Assembly (NCBI GenBank): GCA_024679535.1
Contig: JAIBDF010000004.1
Coordinates: forward strand, 1 to 55,803
DNA from: Chromatiales bacterium
GTDB taxonomy: Bacteria > Pseudomonadota > Gammaproteobacteria > Steroidobacterales > Woeseiaceae
Direction: 5' to 3'
DNA: 55,803 nucleotides
Shown here: in pieces, positions 49,969 to 55,803 of the stretch
Position numbering within the stretch: the first letter of the stretch is position 1
Layout: every line of letters begins with the position of its first letter
Made by a program: the position numbers and the translations under genes
The notes under the pieces: generated by a model
What the model saw: the letters and a program-made list of their open reading frames with translations, nothing else
Told to the model about the DNA's origin: nothing
Databases searched by the model: none

Positions 49969-51051
49969 GTGCTGCTATATCTCACTCAATACCTCGCCCA
50001 ATTCGAATCCGGTTTCAACGTATTCAACTACCTGACGATGCGCGCCATCATGGGCGCGCTCACTGCGCTGCTGATCTCGTTCATTATCGGACCGCGCATG
50101 ATTAAGCGCCTGCAGGTGAATCAGCTGGGACAACCTGTTCGCGAGGATGGTCCGGAGACACATCTGTTGAAGGCGGGTACGCCGACAATGGGAGGAACCC
50201 TGATTCTGGCGGCGATCTCGATTAGCACAGTTCTGTGGGCGAACCTCGAAAACATCTACGTCTGGATTGTCCTGTTTGTCACTCTGTCTTTCGGCGTGAT
50301 CGGCTATGTTGACGATTACAAGAAACTGATTCTGCAGGACCCCGCCGGCATCTCGGCGAAACAAAAACTCTTCTGGCAGTCTGCTGCGGCCCTTATCGCT
50401 GCGGTTGCCCTGTACGTTACGGCGACAGACGACGTTCAGACGTCGTTGTTGATTCCGTATTTCAAGGATCTTGCTATTCCCCTTGGCATGTTCCAGATCG
50501 TTGTGACGTACTTTTTTATTGTCGGCTTCAGTAATGCGGTCAACCTTACTGATGGCCTCGACGGTCTGGCAATCATGCCAACCGTCCTCGTCGGCGGTGC
50601 GCTGGGCATCCTTGCCTACGTTACCGGTAACATAAATTTCGCAGGCTATCTGGGCATACCGTACGTTTCTGGGACCGGCGAAATCCTCGTTTTCTGTACC
50701 GCGCTGGCTGGTGCGGGACTCGGCTTCCTGTGGTTCAACACCTATCCGGCACAGGTATTCATGGGCGATATTGGCGCGTTGTCGCTGGGGGCGGCACTCG
50801 GCGCGGTTGCTGTCGTTGTACGCCAGGAAATTGTTCTCGTGATCATGGGTGGCGTGTTTGTGGTCGAAACACTCTCCGTCATAATTCAGGTCGCGTCATT
50901 CAAACTTACCGGCAAGCGGGTGTTCCGCATGGCGCCGTTGCACCATCATTTCGAGCTGAAAGGCTGGGCTGAGCCCAAGGTCATCGTTCGATTCTGGATC
51001 ATTACCGTCATCCTCGTGTTGATCGGTCTGGCGAGCCTGAAGGTCCGATGA
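49969..51051 (+). CDS. mraY: phospho-MurNAc-pentapeptide transferase
   Basis: 360-residue polytopic enzyme (about ten helices) making lipid I from UDP-MurNAc-pentapeptide and undecaprenyl phosphate. GTG start after murF. Conserved segments: [29 protein letters not shown] (aspartates at the Mg site), [14 protein letters not shown] and [14 protein letters not shown], then the C-terminal HHHFELKGW. Overlaps murD by four bases. Confidence 0.97.
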   Translation: MLLYLTQYLAQFESGFNVFNYLTMRAIMGALTALLISFIIGPRMIKRLQVNQLGQPVREDGPETHLLKAGTPTMGGTLILAAISISTVLWANLENIYVWIVLFVTLSFGVIGYVDDYKKLILQDPAGISAKQKLFWQSAAALIAAVALYVTATDDVQTSLLIPYFKDLAIPLGMFQIVVTYFFIVGFSNAVNLTDGLDGLAIMPTVLVGGALGILAYVTGNINFAGYLGIPYVSGTGEILVFCTALAGAGLGFLWFNTYPAQVFMGDIGALSLGAALGAVAVVVRQEIVLVIMGGVFVVETLSVIIQVASFKLTGKRVFRMAPLHHHFELKGWAEPKVIVRFWIITVILVLIGLASLKVR

Positions 51052-52385
51052 GCGACGCGAAGCTCAATGTGGAAAAGGATCTGGTCGTTGGCCTCGGCGC
51101 CACCGGCCTGTCGATCGCGCGCTACCTGAAGCGCTGCGACGCCGATGCCATCTTCTACGACAGTCGTAAAGAGCCACCTGGCCTTAACGAGCTGCAGGCA
51201 GTCTGGTCCGATGCTGACGTAAGGCTCGCTAAGGACGCGGTTCCGAAGGGCGTCAAGCGCGTCATTGCCTCGCCCGGCGTCCCTGACAGCAATCCGCTGC
51301 TCGAGAAGGCGCGCAAGAAGAGACTCGAAATCATCTCGGATATCGAACTGTTTGCTCGCGATGCAACCAAGCCGTTCATTGCCGTGACAGGATCCAATGG
51401 CAAGAGCACGGTTACGACGCTGCTGTATCTCATGTGCCAGGCTGACGGCCGCAGTGTGCTTGCGGGAGGTAACCTGGGTGAGCCAGCGCTCGACCTGCTG
51501 GCGCAGGACTCGCCCGACCTCTATGTACTCGAGCTATCGAGCTTCCAGTTGCAGCGGACGCAGAAGCTACCTGCCGAAGTCGCATTGCTCCTGAATATTT
51601 CACCCGATCATCTCGACTGGCATACCGATGAGGATGAATATCGGTCTGCCAAGTACCGCATATTCAAGGACGTCGATGCAGCGGTCGTCAATCGCGCCGA
51701 TGCGGAGGCTGCCAGGAAGGCGACGCACTGTGGTCGCGTGGTGAGTTTCGGCCTTGATGTCCCGGCCGAGGACCAGTACGGCATCCGGGTAGAAGACGGT
51801 GAGAGATACCTGGCCTGCGGGCAGACGCTTTTGCTGTCAGTGCGCGATCTGGCTCTCTACGGGATGCACAACCAGCTTAACGCACTGGCGGCGCTCGCTG
51901 CTGGTGATCTCCTTGGCCTCGACATGAGTGCCATGTTACAGGTGCTCGTCGAATTTCCAGGGCTGCCGCATCGGATGCAGTTTGTGGCGCGCATCGGTGC
52001 GGTTGACTACATCAACGATTCCAAGGCCACCAATGTAGCGGCGGCTGTGGCATCCATCAATTCCGTTGACAACATGCTGGTGCTCGTCGCAGGTGGGCTG
52101 GGCAAGGGTGGTGATTTCAGTGAACTGGCGGAGGCCATCGAAGGCAAGCTGCGGGGCGCTGTACTGATCGGCGAAGACGCGGAGAAAATTGCGCATGCTC
52201 TCGACACGGTCATGCCAGTGCATTTCGCCGAGAACATGGAGTCGGCCGTGCACATGGCAGCGTCCTGCGCCGAATCAGATGACACGGTGCTGCTGGCGCC
52301 GGGTTGCGCAAGCTTCGACCAGTACGACAACTACATGGCGCGCGGTGACGCGTTTGTCGATGCGGTAGAGGCACTGAAACGATGA
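51048..52385 (+). CDS. murD: UDP-MurNAc-L-alanine:D-glutamate ligase
   Basis: 445-residue Mur ligase. Starts with a Rossmann segment [21 protein letters not shown] loop [28 protein letters not shown] and [20 protein letters not shown], all conserved in MurD. C-terminal domain includes [16 protein letters not shown]. Length is normal. ATGA overlap with ftsW. Confidence 0.97.
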   Translation: MSDAKLNVEKDLVVGLGATGLSIARYLKRCDADAIFYDSRKEPPGLNELQAVWSDADVRLAKDAVPKGVKRVIASPGVPDSNPLLEKARKKRLEIISDIELFARDATKPFIAVTGSNGKSTVTTLLYLMCQADGRSVLAGGNLGEPALDLLAQDSPDLYVLELSSFQLQRTQKLPAEVALLLNISPDHLDWHTDEDEYRSAKYRIFKDVDAAVVNRADAEAARKATHCGRVVSFGLDVPAEDQYGIRVEDGERYLACGQTLLLSVRDLALYGMHNQLNALAALAAGDLLGLDMSAMLQVLVEFPGLPHRMQFVARIGAVDYINDSKATNVAAAVASINSVDNMLVLVAGGLGKGGDFSELAEAIEGKLRGAVLIGEDAEKIAHALDTVMPVHFAENMESAVHMAASCAESDDTVLLAPGCASFDQYDNYMARGDAFVDAVEALKR

Positions 52386-53566
52386 GCCGCTCGATGATCA
52401 TGCCGTTCCCGGCCCGCTTGAAGACCGAACTCAAGATTGATCCGGTATTGCTGGCTATCACTGGCGCACTGCTGCTTGGCGGTTTCGTCATCCTGGCTTC
52501 TGCCTCGATTTCAATCTCCGACAACGCTGCGGGAAATCCATTCTTTTATATCCAGCGACAGTTGCTGGCTGCGGCTATCGGCACTGTTGCGGGTGCGATT
52601 TGCCTGTTTATTCCGATGCAGGTCTGGCAAAAACTCGGGCCCTTGATGTTGTTTACCGGTCTCGCGTTGCTCGTTGTCGTGCTCATTCCCGGCATAGGCC
52701 ACGAAGTTAACGGCAGTACACGCTGGGTTCGCGTCGGCTTCATGAATCTGCAGGTGTCCGAACCGGCGCGGCTGTGTTTCCTGATGTACCTGGCGGGCTA
52801 TCTCGTGCGACGCAACAAGGCCGTTCGCGAAGAGTTCGCTGGTTTCCTGCGACCGATGCTTGTCCTGACGCTGGCGTGCATGCTCCTTCTCAAGGAGCCG
52901 GACTTCGGCGCGGCCATCGTGTTGCTGGCGACCGCACTGACCATGCTGTTTGTATCCGGTGCCCGCATTCGTGATTTCATCGTCTTCTTCACGGTAGCCG
53001 TGCTCGCAGTCGTCGCGCTCACGATCACGGCTCCATACCGCATGAAGCGGCTGACCGGCTTCCTCGATCCGTGGGCTGACCCCTTCGACTCCGGTTTCCA
53101 GTTGACGCAATCACTAATCGCCATCGGCCGCGGAGAATGGTTTGGCGTGGGGCTTGGTGAGAGCGTGCAAAAACTTTTCTATCTGCCCGAGGCGCATACC
53201 GACTTTGTCTTCGCGGTATTCGCCGAAGAGTTCGGTCTCCTCGGTTCACTGCTGCTGATCGGTCTCTTCCTGGCGCTTTTGTGGCGGGTATTCCAACTGG
53301 GAATTCGTGCACACAATGCCGAGCGCTTCTTCGAGGCCTACGTCGCCATCGGGCTCGGCACATGGCTTGGTCTACAGGCGTTTATCAACGTCGGCGTGAA
53401 CATGGGCATGCTACCGACCAAGGGCCTGACTCTGCCGCTGATCAGTTACGGACGCAGCAGCCTGATTATTACGATGATCTGTATCGGCTTGTTACTGCGC
53501 ATTCACCACGAGCTCGCTGTCGATGCGAAGCCGGTCAACCGCAAGCGAGGTCGCCGCAAGAAATGA
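52382..53566 (+). CDS. ftsW: lipid II polymerase FtsW
   Basis: 394-residue SEDS family protein, the septal glycosyltransferase partner of FtsI. About ten helices. Characteristic motifs: GHEVNGSTRWVRVGFMNLQVSEPARL, KEPDFGAAIVL with the catalytic-type Asp, PYRMKRLTGFLDPWADPFDSG, EAHTDFVFAVFAEEFGLLG and the terminal GLTLPLISYGRSSLIITM. The C-terminus is basic ([12 protein letters not shown]). Stop overlaps the murG ATG. Confidence 0.96.
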   Translation: MSRSMIMPFPARLKTELKIDPVLLAITGALLLGGFVILASASISISDNAAGNPFFYIQRQLLAAAIGTVAGAICLFIPMQVWQKLGPLMLFTGLALLVVVLIPGIGHEVNGSTRWVRVGFMNLQVSEPARLCFLMYLAGYLVRRNKAVREEFAGFLRPMLVLTLACMLLLKEPDFGAAIVLLATALTMLFVSGARIRDFIVFFTVAVLAVVALTITAPYRMKRLTGFLDPWADPFDSGFQLTQSLIAIGRGEWFGVGLGESVQKLFYLPEAHTDFVFAVFAEEFGLLGSLLLIGLFLALLWRVFQLGIRAHNAERFFEAYVAIGLGTWLGLQAFINVGVNMGMLPTKGLTLPLISYGRSSLIITMICIGLLLRIHHELAVDAKPVNRKRGRRKK

Positions 53567-54663
53567 GTGCGCGACCGAACATTCGACCAATACTCGTCAT
53601 GGCTGGCGGCACCGGTGGACACGTTTATCCGGCGCTCGCCGTCGCGCATGCTTTGCAGGCAGAGGCGCGTGACGTTGTCTGGCTTGGCACGCATCGCGGC
53701 CTCGAATCGCGCATCGTGCCCGCGGCCGGCATCGACATCGAGTGGATCAGCATCAAAGGTCTGCGGCGCAAAGGCGCTCTCGCCATCCTCATTGCTCCCT
53801 TACAAATTGGCTGGGCGCTGTTGCAGTCGCTCGCCGTCATTATTCGTCGCCGTCCCGCAGCGGTGCTCGGCATGGGTGGATTCGTTAGTGGCCCCGGCGG
53901 TGTTGCCGCCTGGCTAACACGACGTCCCCTTGTCATTCACGAGCAAAATGCTGCTGCGGGCATGACCAACCGTCTTCTGGCGCGTCTCGCCCGGGTTGTG
54001 CTGCAAGCCTTCCCGGGCAGTTTTAACAAGGGTATCGACGCGCAGACCGTCGGCAACCCGGTGCGCGAGGAGATCGCCGCTGTCGCTCCGCCGCACGAGC
54101 GTTACGCGGGTCGTCATGGCGCACTGCGCTTGCTGGTACTTGGGGGCAGCCAGGGTGCGCTCGCGTTAAACCGCAGCGTACCGGCCGCGCTGGCATTACT
54201 GGATGCCGTTGTACGGCCTGTCGTTCGCCACCAGTGCGGCGAGCGCACGCTGGACACGGCGAAGCAGGCATATGATGAGCACCAGGTCGATGTCGAGTTG
54301 CTGCCATTTATCGAGGATATGGCTGCGGCCTATGCCTGGGCTGATCTTGTTATCTGTCGCGCTGGTGCCCTGACTGTTGCCGAACTCTGTGCTGTCGGCG
54401 TACCCGCTCTTTTCGTGCCGTACCCCGGCGCCGTCGACGATCACCAGACGGCGAATGCACGGCCGATGGCAGATGCCGGTGCAGGACTGATCATTCCGGA
54501 GCCGGAACTCACGCCGGACCACTTGGCCAATCTGCTGCGCGAATGGCTGCAGTCGCGTGCCGAGTTGCAGCGACGTGCTGTAAAAGCGCGAGCGCTCTCC
54601 GTTCCGGACTCACTGAGTCGTATTACACAAATCTGCCTTGAGCAGGCGGGGGTTTCGGCATGA
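53563..54663 (+). CDS. murG: UDP-GlcNAc:lipid I N-acetylglucosaminyltransferase
   Basis: 366 residues from the ATG at 53563 (the long frame opening at 53281 is an ftsW shadow). Peripheral membrane GT28 glycosyltransferase making lipid II. Motifs: [45 protein letters not shown] and, in the C-terminal domain, [42 protein letters not shown]. Full length. Stop overlaps the ATG of the 16-codon ORF at 54660. Confidence 0.97.
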   Translation: MSARPNIRPILVMAGGTGGHVYPALAVAHALQAEARDVVWLGTHRGLESRIVPAAGIDIEWISIKGLRRKGALAILIAPLQIGWALLQSLAVIIRRRPAAVLGMGGFVSGPGGVAAWLTRRPLVIHEQNAAAGMTNRLLARLARVVLQAFPGSFNKGIDAQTVGNPVREEIAAVAPPHERYAGRHGALRLLVLGGSQGALALNRSVPAALALLDAVVRPVVRHQCGERTLDTAKQAYDEHQVDVELLPFIEDMAAAYAWADLVICRAGALTVAELCAVGVPALFVPYPGAVDDHQTANARPMADAGAGLIIPEPELTPDHLANLLREWLQSRAELQRRAVKARALSVPDSLSRITQICLEQAGVSA

Positions 54664-54710
54664 GACATCACGCATCCCAACCGCGTCGCAAGGTCTGGAG
54701 AGCCGCATGA
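54660..54710 (+). CDS. 16-codon bridging ORF between murG and murC
   Basis: ATG at 54660 forms an ATGA with the murG TGA, and the stop TGA at 54708-54710 forms a second ATGA with the murC ATG at 54707. The peptide is [16 protein letters not shown], basic and 16 residues. It contains, near its 3' end, the CTGGAG that is murC's ribosome site. The exact overlaps at both ends suggest it relays translating ribosomes from murG to murC; the peptide itself need not have a function. Chance cannot be excluded. Confidence 0.4.
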   Translation: MRHHASQPRRKVWRAA

Positions 54711-55803
54711 TCAAAAAGATGCGTCGAATCCACAGTGTGCATTTCGTCGGTATCGGTGGCTCCGGCATGTCCGGAATCGCAGAGGTGATGCTGAGTCTCG
54801 GTTACGCCGTGCAGGGCTCCGATCTCAAGCGGAACAAGCAGACACAGCGCCTTGAATCCCAGGGCGCTACCGTATTCATCGGCCACGCTGCCAACAACAT
54901 TCGCGATGCTGACGCCGTAGTCGTTTCCAGCGCGGTCGATGAAACCAACCCCGAAGTAGCCGCCGCAAGAGAGCAACTTATGCCGGTCGTGAGCCGCGCA
55001 GAAATGCTCGCCGAGCTAATGCGCTTTCGATACTCAATTGCGGTCGCTGGCACGCATGGCAAGACAACAACCACGAGCCTCGTCGCCAGCATTCTCGCAG
55101 AGGGTGGGCTGGACCCGACCTTTGTGATCGGCGGTCGCCTTAAAAGTGCCGACGCCAATGCACGCCTGGGTGAGGGCGACTACCTTGTCGCCGAAGCCGA
55201 TGAGAGCGACGCATCGTTTGTGCACCTGAAGCCTATGCTTGCCATTGTCACCAACATCGATGCCGACCACATGTCGACCTACGACGGCGACATCGAAAAG
55301 CTCAAGGCGGGCTTCATTGAGTTTCTGCACAACCTGCCGTTCTATGGGCTGGCTGTTGTCTGCACCGACGATCCGGGTGTGAATGAAGTCCTGGGTGATA
55401 TTGGTCGCTCCATTACGACCTACGGCACCAACGAAGAAGCTGACATCCGGGCTGTTAATATCGAGTTCAACGAAAACATTACCGAGTTCGACGTCGTCCG
55501 GTCCAGCAAGGTGGAGAAGAGCCTCGGTGATACACAAAGCGTGTACCAGATCATGCACGTTAAGCTGCAGCTGCCTGGTATGCACAATGTCAGAAACTCC
55601 CTGGCTGCGATCGCCGTGGCCGATGAGCTGCAGATAAGCGATGCAGCGGTGATAGCGGCCCTCGAAAAGTTTGAAGGCATCGACCGCCGCTTCCAAAGCC
55701 TCGGAGAAGTTCAAACAGGTGCCGGAAAGGTCCTGCTGGTCGATGACTATGGACATCACCCGACCGAGGTCGCAGCGACACTGGCTGCGGCGAAGGCCGG
55801 TTA
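54707..55803 (+). CDS. murC: UDP-N-acetylmuramate-L-alanine ligase, cut by window end
   Basis: 365 complete codons visible of about 470. ATG chosen because [23 protein letters not shown] is the conserved start and GGAG lies before it. Rossmann segment [20 protein letters not shown] loop [12 protein letters not shown] (114-120 core), [14 protein letters not shown] and [13 protein letters not shown], then [17 protein letters not shown], then the start of the C-terminal domain [15 protein letters not shown]. The segment around residues 260-290 is about ten residues longer than I expect, without disrupting motifs. Last gene of the visible dcw cluster. Confidence 0.96.
   Translation, partial: MIKKMRRIHSVHFVGIGGSGMSGIAEVMLSLGYAVQGSDLKRNKQTQRLESQGATVFIGHAANNIRDADAVVVSSAVDETNPEVAAAREQLMPVVSRAEMLAELMRFRYSIAVAGTHGKTTTTSLVASILAEGGLDPTFVIGGRLKSADANARLGEGDYLVAEADESDASFVHLKPMLAIVTNIDADHMSTYDGDIEKLKAGFIEFLHNLPFYGLAVVCTDDPGVNEVLGDIGRSITTYGTNEEADIRAVNIEFNENITEFDVVRSSKVEKSLGDTQSVYQIMHVKLQLPGMHNVRNSLAAIAVADELQISDAAVIAALEKFEGIDRRFQSLGEVQTGAGKVLLVDDYGHHPTEVAATLAAAKAG

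Noticed and set aside
53281-53562. Extension of murG into ftsW
   Set aside because: The first 94 codons are a shadow of ftsW; MurG homologues begin near [19 protein letters not shown] at 53563.

Overview
The window reads as a compact, mostly housekeeping stretch of a gammaproteobacterial chromosome. The evidence is the set of neighbourhoods it joins: the dcw cell-division/murein cluster with mraZ at its head, the rsmI-lpoA-yraN-diaA block, petABC-sspAB, and kdsD-kdsC-lptCAB-rpoN-hpf-ptsN-rapZ. MurE carries a DNPR motif (meso-diaminopimelate type), and LPS-export and KDO genes show a Gram-negative envelope. Base composition is fairly GC-rich and similar throughout, and no insertion sequence, prophage, CRISPR array or tRNA was seen. 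A marine, non-enteric lineage near Chromatiales/Woeseiales is a guess only.

Layout. 1-5071 (minus strand): metK, ahcY, a CpdA-like metallophosphatase, a TraB/GumN protein and the start of hemL (cut by the window edge), probably one transcript for the S-adenosylmethionine cycle with passengers. 5204-9456 (plus): tkt-gap-pgk. 9662-13139 (minus): three accessory genes (DJ-1/PfpI protein, lipoprotein hydrolase, Tat-exported PhoX-like protein) that split the glycolytic set from pyk (13222), which is itself coupled to a penicillin-acylase family gene. 17060-20418: a MoxR ATPase/CoxE-like VWA pair, a MarR regulator with two operator palindromes, an unassigned protein and a small very acidic protein ending at a bidirectional terminator. 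20495-23666: an exported peroxiredoxin, a patatin-like lipase and MgtE.

23686-31409 (minus): yrbG, kdsD, kdsC, lptC, lptA, lptB, rpoN, hpf, ptsN, rapZ in transcription order, supplying KDO, the LPS transport bridge, sigma-54 and the nitrogen-PTS arm; npr is absent from its usual place. 31524-33032: ibaG-murA, then degS on the other strand. 34314-37996: petABC (cytochrome bc1) followed by sspA-sspB. 38050-41889: diaA/gmhA-like gene, yraN and lpoA on the minus strand, rsmI divergent. 41884-42793: a methyltransferase-like membrane protein and a second MarR regulator with a perfect tandem operator, then rnpB (RNase P RNA) at 42891-43256, followed by a hairpin built from repeated GTGACAGTCAC units.

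43695-55803 (plus): mraZ-rsmH-ftsL-ftsI-murE-murF-mraY-murD-ftsW-murG-murC, with nearly every junction overlapping by 1 or 4 bases; murC runs off the end. mraZ has a promoter and three 10-bp-spaced MraZ-type boxes.

I did not find a clearly new multi-gene system. The best leads are small: a probable ATT start codon for the phosphodiesterase after ahcY, a 16-codon ORF that bridges murG and murC with ATGA overlaps at both ends, the two MarR operator arrays, and the acidic small protein.
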